DNA of 52,919 nucleotides from Thermodesulfatator atlanticus DSM 21156 (GCF_000421585.1 NZ_ATXH01000017.1:1-52919), one strand, 5' to 3'. Positions 15,426 through 24,161 are shown, numbered from the stretch's first letter. Program-made: numbers and translations. Notes: generated by a model not told the origin, from the letters alone.

Positions 15426-15701
15426 GGGAGCATGTTGTATCCGACAAAGAGTCATCGCGAGGCGACTTGTACCCCGGCGCGATCCCAGCTACACCGTTAT
15501 CACGAGGCGTGCTATCGCACGCCGAAGTGATCTCATGAGATTGCTTCGCTTCACTCGGAATGACCGCGAAGGTGTCATCGCGAGGAGGCCTGTTAAGGCC
15601 GACGAAGCGATCTCCGTCCCGAATACAGAGAAGGATCTAGATTACTTCGTGCCTCGCAAGATAATGTTCAAAATGTCATCTGTTTTGTTGTTTTGTGCTC
15701 C
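15426..15701. repeat. Dispersed palindromic repeat R1 (276 bp, MITE-like)
   Basis: Ends are GGGAGCATGTTGTATCCGAC and, inward on the minus strand, AGGAGCACAAAACAACAAAA, weakly inverted. The interior has multiple GTCATCGCGAGG and GAAGCGATCTC units and a strong hairpin around CGTGCTATCGCACG. Positions 15455-15532 are a near-exact inverted copy of 52532-52611. Two of the three copies (this and 46667) keep both ends. The rest of the gap 15229-15801 holds nothing I recognise; two small reading frames that cross the repeat are not genes. Confidence 0.75.
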
Positions 15702-15801
15702 TGGTAATATACCGATACACAACCTCATTGGGGACAATGGTTTGTAACCAAAAAACTCCAAAACCAAATTTTCATTTCTGAAACAGGGCTTTCTAATACA
15801 G

Positions 15802-18036
15802 CTAGTTGAGCTTGATGCGCCGCAGGCGCAGGGCGTTGGAAACCACCGAGACGGAACTTAAGGCCATGGCCGCCGCGGCTATGGGTGGTGAGAGGCGTAG
15901 CCCGTAAAAAGGATAAAGCACGCCTGCGGCAATAGGGATAGCAAGGATATTGTAGGCAAAGGCCCAAAAGAGATTTTGTTTGATTACCCGCAGCGTTTTC
16001 CGGGAAAGCCCTATGGCCCGGGGGACTAAATTTAAATCCGGCCGCATAAGGGCCACGTCAGCCGCCTCAAGGGCAATGTCTGTGCCCGAAGATAGGGCGA
16101 TACCCAGATCTGAAGCAGCCAGGGCAGGCGCATCGTTTACCCCATCTCCCACCATGGCTACTCTTTTACCCTGCCGGCGTAACTCTTCTATTTTTTGACT
16201 CTTTTCTTGAGGCAAGACCTCGGCCCAAAAGCCATCGAGCGCTAATTCTTCAGCAATGGCCTTGGCGGTATTTTGGTTATCCCCTGTGAGCATATAGACC
16301 TCAAGCCCCATTCTCTTTAACTTGGCTACCGCCTCTTTGGCTTCTTCGCGTAGCGCATCCGCAAGGGTAATGAGCCCGAAAATATATTTATTCCACGCCA
16401 CCCAGACCACGGTATGCCCCTTGGCCGTAAGGCGCCTTGCCGCACGTTCGAGCTCCTCTGGAATATCTTTGGTGAACTTCAAGGCGAGTTCTTTCTTCCC
16501 TACCCCGGCAAGCTTGCCCTGCACCTCTCCTATGATGCCCAGACCCACTTCTGCTTTGACTTTCCCGGCGAGAAAAGGTTCAAAATGTTTAGCCTTTTCG
16601 AAAATAGCCTGCGACAAAGGATGCTCTGAATGTCGCTCAAGGGCTCCGGCCACTTTTAGAACCTCTTCTATCTTTTGCCCAGGGGCAGGGATAATCTCTT
16701 TGACCTCTGGTCTCCCCTTGGTGAGCGTGCCTGTTTTGTCAAAAATACAAACCTTAACCCGTGCCCCTTGTTCCAGGGCCAGGGCATTTTTTACCAGGAT
16801 ACCTTCCCCGGCTGCACGACCGGTGGCCACCATAACCGCCGCAGGGGTGGCAAGCCCCATGGCACAGGGACAGGCAATCACCAGGACCGAAACAAATGAA
16901 AGAAGGGCATTGGTAACCTTGGGCTCAGGACCAACCCAATACCACACCACAAAAGTAATGGCGGCCGTAACTAACACCACCGGTACAAAAATCCCGGCCA
17001 CTTTATCGGCCAGCCGCTGTATGCGGGCCTTTGAGCCCTGGGCTTCTTCTACCAAGCGGGCAATGGTGGCCAGGATGGTATCTTTTCCGGTCTTTTCGAT
17101 TTTGACCTTTATCACCCCGTGGGTATTCAAGGTGCCACCGATAACCTTTGCCCCAGGCCCCTTTTCCACAGGAAGGCTCTCTCCGGTGAGCATGGACTCA
17201 TCAAGGGCGGTCTTACCTTCAATAATGACACCATCAGCCGGGACTCTTTCTCCAGGGCGCACTATAACAATATCTCCAGGGATAAGGGCTGCGGCTGGAA
17301 TCTCTTTTTCCTCTCCCTCACGTAAAACCCTTGCGGTTTGCGGGGTAAGGCGCAGCAGCTTTCTAACCGCCTCGGTAGCCTTCCCCCGTGCCCGAACCTC
17401 TAGGTAGCGCCCAAGTAGTACAAAGGCGATGATCATCACCGCCGAATCAAAGTAAACATGCAACGGAAGGCCAACCCTCACAAAGACTTTTGGGAAAAGA
17501 GTCACCACCGTAGAAAAGGAATAAGCCGAAAGCGTCCCCAATGAGACAAGGGTATTCATGTCTGCGGAACGACGCCTAAGAGTAGCCAAGGCGCGCCGGA
17601 TAAACTCCCCTCCGGCATAAAACTGTACCGGTGTGCTTAAGGCCAAGAGCAAATAGAAGCGAAAAGGAACGGGAATTTTTGCCACCCACGGAAAAAGCCC
17701 GGGCATGGAAAAAATAAAGACAAAAGGGGCCAAAATCCAGGCTAAAAAGAGCCTCTTCCGCAGCTCCCGGAGACCTCTTTCTTCAGAATTTTCTAAAGTC
17801 TCTTCCTCAGCATCAGAAAAAGGCAAAAGTTCGAAGCCTTCTTGCTTGACTTTTTCTTTCAAGGCCTCAAAGGAAAGCTTTTCCGGATCAAAGGTTATAC
17901 GCAAGGTTTGAGAGGCAAAATTGACCTGGGCCTCCGTGACCCCTGGCAAAGAATTCAAGGCCTTTTCCAGGCGTGCAGCACAAGCCGCACAACTCATCCC
18001 GGATATCTTAAAAAAGAGTTCTTTTTTCGCAGACAT
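15802..18036 (-). CDS. copA: Copper-exporting P1B-type ATPase
   Basis: Pumps Cu(I) out of the cytoplasm using ATP. Seen: one N-terminal heavy-metal domain with GMSCAAC (Cys16, Cys19), eight membrane segments, the actuator motif MLTGES, the transmembrane metal site CPC (IACPCAMGLATP), phosphorylation motif DKTGTLTKG, the HP motif SEHPLSQA, and GDGVNDAPALAASD. The last helices carry YN (FAYNILAI) and MxxSS (MALSSVS), the residues that mark the Cu(I)-selective 1B-1 class. Length 744 aa is normal for a one-HMA CopA. It follows copZ by 20 bases and is likely cotranscribed. Confidence 0.94.
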   Translation of the reverse strand: MSAKKELFFKISGMSCAACAARLEKALNSLPGVTEAQVNFASQTLRITFDPEKLSFEALKEKVKQEGFELLPFSDAEEETLENSEERGLRELRKRLFLAWILAPFVFIFSMPGLFPWVAKIPVPFRFYLLLALSTPVQFYAGGEFIRRALATLRRRSADMNTLVSLGTLSAYSFSTVVTLFPKVFVRVGLPLHVYFDSAVMIIAFVLLGRYLEVRARGKATEAVRKLLRLTPQTARVLREGEEKEIPAAALIPGDIVIVRPGERVPADGVIIEGKTALDESMLTGESLPVEKGPGAKVIGGTLNTHGVIKVKIEKTGKDTILATIARLVEEAQGSKARIQRLADKVAGIFVPVVLVTAAITFVVWYWVGPEPKVTNALLSFVSVLVIACPCAMGLATPAAVMVATGRAAGEGILVKNALALEQGARVKVCIFDKTGTLTKGRPEVKEIIPAPGQKIEEVLKVAGALERHSEHPLSQAIFEKAKHFEPFLAGKVKAEVGLGIIGEVQGKLAGVGKKELALKFTKDIPEELERAARRLTAKGHTVVWVAWNKYIFGLITLADALREEAKEAVAKLKRMGLEVYMLTGDNQNTAKAIAEELALDGFWAEVLPQEKSQKIEELRRQGKRVAMVGDGVNDAPALAASDLGIALSSGTDIALEAADVALMRPDLNLVPRAIGLSRKTLRVIKQNLFWAFAYNILAIPIAAGVLYPFYGLRLSPPIAAAAMALSSVSVVSNALRLRRIKLN

Positions 18037-18056
18037 ATTTAAACCCCCAAAGGGCC

Positions 18057-18263
18057 TTAGGTCTTCTCTACCTGGTATCCTGCTGCTTCTATGGCCTTGA
18101 TAACGTCTTCCAAAGACAGGGCCTCAGGCTTCTCAAAGGTGGCCTCAGCGCGCTCAAGGGAGACGCGGACATTTTTGACTCCTGGCAATTCTTCTAAGGC
18201 CTTGGTTACCCGTTTGACGCAATGCTCACAACCCATTCCTGAAATTTTTATGGTTGTCTCCAT
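18057..18263 (-). CDS. copZ: Copper chaperone / heavy-metal-associated domain protein
   Basis: A 68-residue single HMA domain that carries Cu(I) in the cytoplasm and hands it to CopA. The metal motif GMGCEHC is present near residues 9-15, with the usual ferredoxin-like pattern (VRVSLERAEATFE, then IKAIEAAGYQV). I start at 18263 (METTIKISGMGC) because AGGAG lies eight bases upstream; a longer in-frame start would give an unlikely 23-residue extension. First gene of the copZ-copA unit. Confidence 0.9.
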   Translation of the reverse strand: METTIKISGMGCEHCVKRVTKALEELPGVKNVRVSLERAEATFEKPEALSLEDVIKAIEAAGYQVEKT

Positions 18264-18284
18264 AAAAAAACTCCTATTCAAGTT

Positions 18285-18316
18285 TCTATACCTTAATAAG
18301 GGGAAATATAACACAA
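18285..18316 (-). promoter_or_regulatory. Possible MerR-type promoter for copZ-copA (20-bp spacer)
   Basis: On the minus strand, TTGTGT (-35-like) and TATAGA (-10-like) are separated by 20 bp, the stretched spacing used by CueR/MerR-activated promoters. The spacer contains the perfect palindrome CCTTATTAAGG (18291-18301), but it is off centre. No merR-family gene is in the window. Low confidence. Confidence 0.3.
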
Positions 18317-18339
18317 AGTTAGATGCCCTCATTTATTTT

Positions 18340-18439
18340 GAGATCTTCGCGAAATTGCCGAGATCAGTATTGCAAGCATAACCGCAAGGAATTCGTTCCC
18401 ATTTTTCGTTCCGAAAAAAAGGTGTTTTGCAAAGGTCTC
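18340..18439. repeat. MITE copy C (100 bp)
   Basis: It runs from GAGATCTTCGCGAAATTGCC through GAGATCAGTATTGCAAGCAT and CGTTCCCATTTTTCGTTCCG to GTTTTGCAAAGGTCTC. TTATTTT occurs directly on both sides (18333-18339 and 18440-18446), a possible target duplication, although the region is AT-rich. A partial, inverted piece of the same family core lies at 18535-18578. The gap 18264-18665 holds no gene. Confidence 0.7.
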
Positions 18440-18534
18440 TTATTTTTCTAAGTGGATTCCACCGTTTCGTTTACCCGGGCATAAACTATGGTAAGCCATA
18501 GAGCGCTAACCTGAAATAACGTCCCAAAGTGACC

Positions 18535-18578
18535 AGTATTTTGTTTTTTTCGGAACAAAAAATGGGAACGATTCGGAT
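18535..18578 (-). repeat. MITE core fragment (hairpin only)
   Basis: The plus-strand sequence TTTTTTTCGGAACAAAAAAT followed by GGGAACGATTCGG matches, inverted, the hairpin core of the MITE family (compare 13640-13680). The flanking end sequences are missing. Confidence 0.5.
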
Positions 18579-18665
18579 AGAAATGTCCACAAAAAATGCT
18601 CAAGGTAACACATCCAAAAGTTTGCTCACATTTGTATTTTAAAAAGGGCTCGTTAAACTAAATAT

Positions 18666-21173
18666 GTGCTCTCAAGAACACCAGAAACAGAGGCTTTTCC
18701 TAGCTATATCCGTGTAGAAGGCGCACGGCATCATAATTTGAAAGACATCTCGGTGGCCATCCCTCGCCACGCCTTTACCGTGATCACCGGCGTCTCAGGC
18801 TCAGGAAAATCTACTCTTGCCTTTGACATTGTCTTTGCCGAGGGGCAGCGCCGCTATGTGGAAAGCCTTCCCACCTATGTGCGGCAATTTCTCAAGCTCT
18901 ACGAACAGCCAGAGGTGGATATAATCAAAGGCCTTCCGCCAACTGTAGCCATTGAGCAACGCACAAGCCTGGCCGGTCCAAGGGCTACGGTGGGAACCCT
19001 TACGGAAGTTTATCATTACTTGCGCTTGCTCTTTGCCCGTGTGGGGGTTCCTTATTGCCCTAAGTGCGGCGAAAAACTGGCCCGGGCAGAAAAAGAGGCC
19101 CTTGTCGACTCTCTCCTTGAACAATTTGCCGGCGAAGAAGTTATCTTTTTGGCGCCCAAGATCAGAAGGCGCAAAGGTTTTCACCGCCCCATCCTGGAAA
19201 AGGCCGCCAAAGCAGGATATCACCTGGTGCGCATCGACGGCCGCCTGCGTGAAATCCCCCCTATTCCTGACCTTTCACGCTTTCGCGAACACACCATCGA
19301 AGTAGCCGTAGGAAAGGTCCAGATTATTCCTGAAAAACAAGGTCAAATTACTGACCTATTAATCAAGACCTTTAGCGAAGGCCGGGGCGAAGCCCTTCTT
19401 ATCAGCCCGCAAAAAGAACTGGTGTTAAATGAAAAGGCCTTTTGCGTAAGATGTGGCCTTTCTCTGCCAGAGCCTGATCCCCTGCTCTTTTCTTTTAACA
19501 CCAAGGCTGGGGCCTGTGAGCACTGTGACGGGCTGGGAAGGCTTGGCGAAAGACCTTGCCCTTCCTGCCAGGGAAGCCGCCTAAATGCCCTTGCCCTATC
19601 TTTTCGCCTTGGTGGCCTTAATATTGCAGAGGTCTCAAGGCTTTCCGCCAAAGAGGCTATCTCCTTTTTAAAAGACCTTGATTTTTCTGGAAAAGAGGCT
19701 GAAATTGCCCGTCCCCTTATCCAGGAGATGCTTGCTAAGCTTTCTTTTCTCGCAGAAGTGGGGCTTGGTTACTTAAGCCTTGATCGTGCCGGAGACACCC
19801 TTTCGGGTGGCGAGGCCCAGCGCGTGCGTCTGGCGGCCCAGCTTGGCTCAAACCTAACCGGCGTGTGCTATGTGCTTGATGAACCCACCATCGGACTTCA
19901 TCCCCGCGATAACTCTCTCTTGATCAAGGCCCTTAAACAGCTAAAGGAAAAAGGAAACACTGTCATCGTAGTAGAGCATGATGAAGAAACTATGATGGCC
20001 TCAGACTGGATAATAGACCTTGGCCCAGGGGGAGGCAAAAAGGGCGGAGAGATCATCTTTCAGGGGCCTTTTAAAGAAATTTTAAAGGCGGAAAAATCTC
20101 TCACCGCCAAAGTACTTACTGATGCCGCGCGTTACCAAATCACCAGCCAAAAACGCAAGCCCGAAAAATTTATTAAGCTTGAAGGGGCTCTTGCCCGCAA
20201 CCTCAAAAATATCAACGTTGATATCCCTTTGGGGTTACTTGTGGTGGTAACCGGGGTTTCAGGGGCCGGCAAGTCGTCTTTGGTCATGGACGTGCTCTAC
20301 GAAAACCTGAAACGAAAACTGGAAGAAAAGCCTTTGAAGGGCTTAAAGGACTTAAAAGGCTGGGAAAACATCAAGCGTACCGTGGTAGTGGATCACAGCC
20401 CCATTGGGCGCACCCCACGTTCCACCCCAGCCACTTACCTGGGGCTTATGGACCGCATAAGGACCCTTTTTGCCGGCACAAAAGAGGCCCGCGCAAGGGG
20501 CTATACTGCCAGCCGTTTTTCTTTCAATATTGAAGAAGGCCGTTGCCCGCACTGTAAGGGACAGGGGCAACTAAAAGTCGAGATGAAGTTCTTGCCCGAG
20601 GTCTATATCACCTGTGAGGTGTGCCAGGGTGCCCGTTACAACGAAGAAACACTCAAAGTGCTTTACAAAGGCAAGAACATAGCGCAAGTGCTTTCCATGA
20701 GCATGGCTGAGGCCTGTCACTTTTTTGAGGGAGTGCCAGAACTTTGCCAGGCGCTTAAGCTTCTTTGTGATCTTGGGCTTGATTACTTGACCCTTGGCCA
20801 GCCAAGCCCTTCTCTTTCTGGCGGCGAGGCCCAGCGTCTTAAGCTGGCCCGGGAGTTTATCAAAGGAAAACGCGGTGGGACACTTTATATCCTTGATGAG
20901 CCTACCACCGGGCTCCACATTGCCGATGTGGCCAAACTCCTTAATCTTTTCCACGCGCTAATTGACAAGGGCAACACTGTGCTTGTTATTGAACACAACC
21001 TGGACGTCATCAAAGAGGCTGACTGGATCATTGACCTGGGGCCAGAGGGAGGAGACCAGGGAGGCGAGGTCCTTTTCACCGGGCCACCTGATGAATTAAT
21101 TGACCAAGAAACCCACACCGCCAAGGCATTGAGAGAATTTGTTGAAAAAGACCCCTTATTCAAAGATTTTTGA
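18666..21173 (+). CDS. UvrA-family ABC ATPase, short paralogue (835 aa)
   Basis: A second UvrA-type tandem ABC protein. Seen: first Walker [10 protein letters not shown] at residues 42-50, [39 protein letters not shown] followed by a CPKCGEK zinc motif, the CVRCG...CEHCDGLG zinc site, [12 protein letters not shown] with [12 protein letters not shown], second Walker [10 protein letters not shown], the [19 protein letters not shown] motif, CPHCKGQG...CEVCQG, and [12 protein letters not shown] with LDEPTTGLH. After CDGLG it passes directly to [10 protein letters not shown], so it lacks the roughly 80-100-residue insertion seen in the 910-aa protein. That makes it resemble class II (UvrA2-like) paralogues. 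GTG start with weak ribosome site. Confidence 0.85.
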   Translation: MLSRTPETEAFPSYIRVEGARHHNLKDISVAIPRHAFTVITGVSGSGKSTLAFDIVFAEGQRRYVESLPTYVRQFLKLYEQPEVDIIKGLPPTVAIEQRTSLAGPRATVGTLTEVYHYLRLLFARVGVPYCPKCGEKLARAEKEALVDSLLEQFAGEEVIFLAPKIRRRKGFHRPILEKAAKAGYHLVRIDGRLREIPPIPDLSRFREHTIEVAVGKVQIIPEKQGQITDLLIKTFSEGRGEALLISPQKELVLNEKAFCVRCGLSLPEPDPLLFSFNTKAGACEHCDGLGRLGERPCPSCQGSRLNALALSFRLGGLNIAEVSRLSAKEAISFLKDLDFSGKEAEIARPLIQEMLAKLSFLAEVGLGYLSLDRAGDTLSGGEAQRVRLAAQLGSNLTGVCYVLDEPTIGLHPRDNSLLIKALKQLKEKGNTVIVVEHDEETMMASDWIIDLGPGGGKKGGEIIFQGPFKEILKAEKSLTAKVLTDAARYQITSQKRKPEKFIKLEGALARNLKNINVDIPLGLLVVVTGVSGAGKSSLVMDVLYENLKRKLEEKPLKGLKDLKGWENIKRTVVVDHSPIGRTPRSTPATYLGLMDRIRTLFAGTKEARARGYTASRFSFNIEEGRCPHCKGQGQLKVEMKFLPEVYITCEVCQGARYNEETLKVLYKGKNIAQVLSMSMAEACHFFEGVPELCQALKLLCDLGLDYLTLGQPSPSLSGGEAQRLKLAREFIKGKRGGTLYILDEPTTGLHIADVAKLLNLFHALIDKGNTVLVIEHNLDVIKEADWIIDLGPEGGDQGGEVLFTGPPDELIDQETHTAKALREFVEKDPLFKDF

Positions 21174-21387
21174 GAAAACTTTCCGCACGGGCAAAAATTC
21201 TTCAGCAATTTCAAGGGCTTTTTCGGCCTCGCTGCGCGTATAAACTTCATCTGGAGTAAGATCTGGCCCGTTAGGGTATCGTAAGGGCATACTCCCCTTC
21301 ACGATTAAGAATGCGTGCTGCGCACAAATCCTGGGCGGCGGTACGTAACCAGCGCTTAGCCTCTGCTACGTTTTTCCTCACGCTCAT
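21156..21387 (-). pseudogene. Broken HEPN-domain protein
   Basis: The N-terminal part (MSVRKNVAEAKRWLRTAAQD, then LCAARILNREGEYA) and the C-terminal part (LRYPNGPDLTPDEVYTRSEA, then [20 protein letters not shown]) are in different frames and the central helix with the usual SQQAAEKALKA-type segment is gone. So there is an internal deletion plus frameshift. The start overlaps the end of the nucleotidyltransferase gene, as in intact MNT-HEPN pairs. The 3' end runs into the convergent uvrA paralogue. Confidence 0.75.
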
Positions 21388-21690
21388 AAATCACCTTTCC
21401 CTCTCTTAACACATGGCGCATAAAAGGGTTGTTTCTGCCCCGCAATAGCTCTTCCTCTGTCCAGACTAAGATATCCCACGCACTTTCAGGAAAGCTCAAT
21501 AAAAGATTACGGAAATCTTCTAGGCGTTCCAGATAAGGCTTAGGCTCGTCCACTACGATGAGCAAATCCACGTCACTGCGCCGGGTTGCCTCCCCTCCGC
21601 ATGAGAACCAAAAAGCAAAACTCGTTTAACCTGAGGCTTTTACCCAAAATAAGCCCTCAAGCGTGCAAATAGGTCATTTGCAAGGTCAAC
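21356..21690 (-). pseudogene. Broken MNT-type minimal nucleotidyltransferase (partner of HEPN)
   Basis: Decayed remains of a MNT antitoxin/AMPylase: VDLANDLFARLRAYFG, then an in-frame TAA, then KPQVKRVLLFGSHA, then a frameshift near 21600, then EATRRSDVDLLIVVDEP and a normal C-terminus ending IYEREEKRSRG. The catalytic pattern GSH(A)...SDVD of the polymerase-beta fold is visible but split across frames. The start is not clear because it merges with the end of hypD. With the HEPN remnant it forms a dead toxin-antitoxin module. Confidence 0.75.
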
Positions 21691-22753
21691 TGACTTGTTC
21701 GGTTCCGTATGCATACCAGGCCGCACAGGTCCCTTCGCTTGAAACCATACAAGGTCCTTTAGGGGTCTCAGGCGTGCAAACCTTGGCAAAGAGTTTGCAC
21801 TCAGGAGGCGTTGCCCTACCGCAAATAATCTCGCCACAAAGGCAGCCTGGTGTTTCTTTTGCTTGCGGAAGCTCAAGAGGCAAAACCTCTTTCGCATCAA
21901 AATCTCGGAATTCGTCCCTTAGCCTTAAACCACTCTGGGGGATTAGACCAAGGCCTCGCCAGCGGACATCACAAGGTTCAAAGACCTTTCTAATAAGTTG
22001 TTTGCCCATAGGATTCCCTTCCCATGAAACCGCCTCGCGATAGGCTATCTCTACTTCCGCGCGGCCTTCAGCAATCTGCTTCGCAAGGAGATAAATGCCG
22101 TGCATTATTTGGTGGGCCTCAAAGCCAGCTACCACCGCTGGCAAAGAAAACTCTTCTGATACAAAAGAAAAATATCGTGCCCCGGTGATCGTAGAAACAT
22201 GGCCTGGGAGAATAAGGCCGTCTAGTCTGACCTCCCCTGAGCCTAAAAGCGCCCGCATGGCTTCAGGCATAGTGCGGTGGCTTACGGCAAAGTAAATATT
22301 CGGGATTTTTTCTTTTCGGGCTTCAAGTACTGCCACCGCCACTGCAGGAGCTGTGGTTTCAAAACCAACCGCGGCAAAAACGACTTTATAATCGGGATTC
22401 TCTTTGGCGATTTTTAAAGCATCCAAAGGGGAGTAAACGATCTTCACGTTAGCTCCCCGTGCCCTGGCCTCTTTAAGGGACCCCTGGCTCCCTGGTACTC
22501 GAATCATATCGCCAAAAGTGGCAAGGATAACATCGGGCTTTGAAGCCGCAGCAATGAGATAGTCGATTTCTTCCTGCGGAGTCACACAAACCGGACACCC
22601 AGGACCCGAAATCAAAGTGAGCTTATCGGTAAACAGGCTGCGCAAACCATAGCGAAAGATATTGACCGTATGGGTCCCGCAGACCTCCATCAGTCTAACT
22701 GGACGGGGTAAAAGGTCTTCTATTTTCCGGGCAAGGTCTCTTAGCGATGACAT
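21686..22753 (-). CDS. hypD: Hydrogenase maturation factor HypD
   Basis: Scaffold [4Fe-4S] protein on which, with HypC, the Fe(CN)2CO unit of [NiFe]-hydrogenases is assembled. Seen: MEVCGTHTVNIFRYGLR near residue 20, GPGCPVCVTP, GFETTAPA, LPGHVSTITG, and a C-terminal Cys cluster (CGEIICGRA...CKLFAKVC...GPCMVSSEGTC). Length 355 aa is normal. No hypA, B, C, E or F is adjacent, so this gene is separated from the rest of the set. The start is either the ATG at 22753 or a TTG three codons earlier. It follows a DUF72 gene closely and ends inside the decayed MNT gene. Confidence 0.93.
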   Translation of the reverse strand: MSSLRDLARKIEDLLPRPVRLMEVCGTHTVNIFRYGLRSLFTDKLTLISGPGCPVCVTPQEEIDYLIAAASKPDVILATFGDMIRVPGSQGSLKEARARGANVKIVYSPLDALKIAKENPDYKVVFAAVGFETTAPAVAVAVLEARKEKIPNIYFAVSHRTMPEAMRALLGSGEVRLDGLILPGHVSTITGARYFSFVSEEFSLPAVVAGFEAHQIMHGIYLLAKQIAEGRAEVEIAYREAVSWEGNPMGKQLIRKVFEPCDVRWRGLGLIPQSGLRLRDEFRDFDAKEVLPLELPQAKETPGCLCGEIICGRATPPECKLFAKVCTPETPKGPCMVSSEGTCAAWYAYGTEQVS

Positions 22754-22763
22754 GAGCGCCAAT

Positions 22764-23561
22764 TTAATCCAAAGGACGATTTTTTAAAAGTTCCCAAGCC
22801 TTGTCAGAAAGACCTTTAGCAGGTTGGCCAAGAAGCTCTTTTAAGCGTAAGGCATTGGGCACCGCCCATCCAAGGGAATCGTTGTCAAAATAAACATAAG
22901 CAGGTATCGCCCAGCTTTTTAGCTTTTGCGCCCAGGCTTGCAATTCTTCCTCGGTATAGCAGGAACGGTAAAGCACACGGGAGCCATGCAAACGAACATA
23001 GACAAAGTCTGCCGTAAGTACTTCAACCAAAGAGGGGTACCTACCGGCAGTATCTGAAAGACAGAGGGAAATGTTAAAACGCCTGAGGAGTTCGTAAAAT
23101 TCTTCACATAAAAAGCTCTGGTGACGAACCTCTATAGCGGTCTTATAAGACAGATCCAGAAGCCTAACAAATTCTTTTAATAAAGAGCGATCATATTTCA
23201 AACTCGGTGGTAACTGGAAAAGGATGGGACCTATCTTTTCTTTTAAGGGGCTAATAGCCGCATAGAACCTTTTAAGGGGTTCTGCAACGTCTTTTAGCCG
23301 TTTAACATGGGTAATAAAGCGGTTGGCCTTTAAGGCAAAAATAAAATCCGAAGGAGTTTCTTCATACCACTTTTTGAATGTTTTTTCTTTGGGTGTACCA
23401 TAAAAAGTCGCATTTACTTCGACTGTTTCGAAAAATTCGCTATAATATGATAGCCATTTGGTAGAGGGTAACTTCTCTGGATAAAAAATCCCCTTCCAGT
23501 GGGGATAATTCCAGCCAGAAGTTCCTATTTTGACGGCAGGCAACGGCATATTCATTGACAT
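22764..23561 (-). CDS. DUF72 family protein (YecE-like)
   Basis: TIM-barrel-like protein of unknown function. Seen: the family start VKIGTSGWNYPHWKGIFYP, then EFFETVEVNATFYGTP, FALKANRFITH, FQLPPSLKYD, AIEVRHQSF, and the end motif YVYFDNDSLGWAVPNALRL. Length 266 aa is typical. I start at the ATG at 23561 (MSMNMPLP). A TATAAT-like element lies 15-20 bases upstream, overlapping the rpsT promoter region, so the two genes diverge from a very short shared region. It is followed closely by hypD, possibly one transcript. Confidence 0.88.
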   Translation of the reverse strand: MSMNMPLPAVKIGTSGWNYPHWKGIFYPEKLPSTKWLSYYSEFFETVEVNATFYGTPKEKTFKKWYEETPSDFIFALKANRFITHVKRLKDVAEPLKRFYAAISPLKEKIGPILFQLPPSLKYDRSLLKEFVRLLDLSYKTAIEVRHQSFLCEEFYELLRRFNISLCLSDTAGRYPSLVEVLTADFVYVRLHGSRVLYRSCYTEEELQAWAQKLKSWAIPAYVYFDNDSLGWAVPNALRLKELLGQPAKGLSDKAWELLKNRPLD

Positions 23562-23583
23562 TTTTCTCAAGTCGTATTATATA
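23555..23583 (+). promoter_or_regulatory. Sigma-70-type promoter of rpsT
   Basis: TTGACA at 23555-23560 and TATATA at 23578-23583, separated by 17 bp. Transcription would begin near 23590, about 25 bases before the start codon. The -35 box lies inside the start of the divergent DUF72 gene. Confidence 0.65.
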
Positions 23584-23615
23584 GCGCGCTGCAAAATAGA
23601 AAAGGAGGGATAGTC

Positions 23616-23903
23616 TTGCCTCAGCATAGATCAGCAGCAAAAGCTCTAAGGCAAAGCCTTAAACGTCGGATGCGCAATAAGTCCATCAAAACCCGTGTCA
23701 AAACAGAAGTTAAGAAATTTTTGGCAGCATTGGAAACAGGTACCCTTGAAGAGGCGGAAAAGGCCTTTATTAGGGCTCAGAGCATGATTCAGCGTGCCGT
23801 GACCAAAGGAACCTTCCATCACCGCACGGCGGCACGCAAAATTTCACGCCTTGCGGCCAAGTTGAAGGCCAAAAAGGCCTCTGCCGCAGGCGGCGAAGCT
23901 TAG
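23616..23903 (+). CDS. rpsT: 30S ribosomal protein S20
   Basis: Small, very basic ribosomal protein that binds 16S rRNA. Seen: HRSAAKALRQSLKRRMRNKS and TAARKISRLAAKLKAKK, the helical bundle typical of S20; 95 aa is near the normal length of about 88-95. The start codon is TTG with a strong GGAGG seven bases before it. A tRNA-Ala gene follows. Confidence 0.93.
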   Translation: MPQHRSAAKALRQSLKRRMRNKSIKTRVKTEVKKFLAALETGTLEEAEKAFIRAQSMIQRAVTKGTFHHRTAARKISRLAAKLKAKKASAAGGEA

Positions 23904-23932
23904 TTGACACACACCACCCCCCTCGTTAGCTT
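23904..23932 (+). promoter_or_regulatory. Possible promoter of tRNA-Ala
   Basis: TTGACA at 23904-23909, 17-bp spacer, TAGCTT at 23927-23932, ending 12 bases before the tRNA. The -10 match is weak; readthrough from rpsT is the alternative. Confidence 0.35.
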
Positions 23933-23944
23933 TTACTTGGGAGT

Positions 23945-24020
23945 GGGGATGTAGCTCAGTTGGGAGAGCGCCACGTTCGCAACGTGGAGGTCGGGGGTTC
24001 GAATCCCCCCATCTCCACCA
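23945..24020 (+). tRNA. tRNA-Ala(CGC)
   Basis: Acceptor GGGGATG pairs with CATCTCC (one G-T), D-arm GCTC-AGTTGGGA-GAGC, anticodon stem-loop CCACG-TTCGCAA-CGTGG (anticodon CGC), T-arm GGGGG-TTCGAAT-CCCCC, discriminator A and encoded CCA. Confidence 0.95.
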
Positions 24021-24161
24021 TGTATTTTTCTTCTGTAACAGGTAAAAAGGCTAAAACTGCTATTTACCTTCTCTTTAAACTCTTTAAACCTATTCTATTC
24101 TTTATAGGCTTTGAATCAAAAATTTTCCTAAATGTGCTTCTGAAAAGATTAGCTTTATCCT

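Noticed and set aside
15323-15747. Two short open frames in the gap before copA
   Set aside because: They run through the dispersed repeat R1 and have no homologous look or ribosome sites.
16322-17407. 361-codon open frame opposite copA
   Set aside because: It lies wholly inside copA on the other strand, and its Ser/Arg/Thr/Ala-rich product is a composition artefact; copA has all catalytic motifs.
13605-18578. Repeats as a CRISPR array
   Set aside because: Copies are irregularly spaced, about 100-130 bp long, partly inverted and lack unique spacers of constant length; no cas gene is present.
24021-24161. Terminator after tRNA-Ala
   Set aside because: GGTAAA and TTTACC can pair over a long loop, but the stem is weak and not followed by a T-run.
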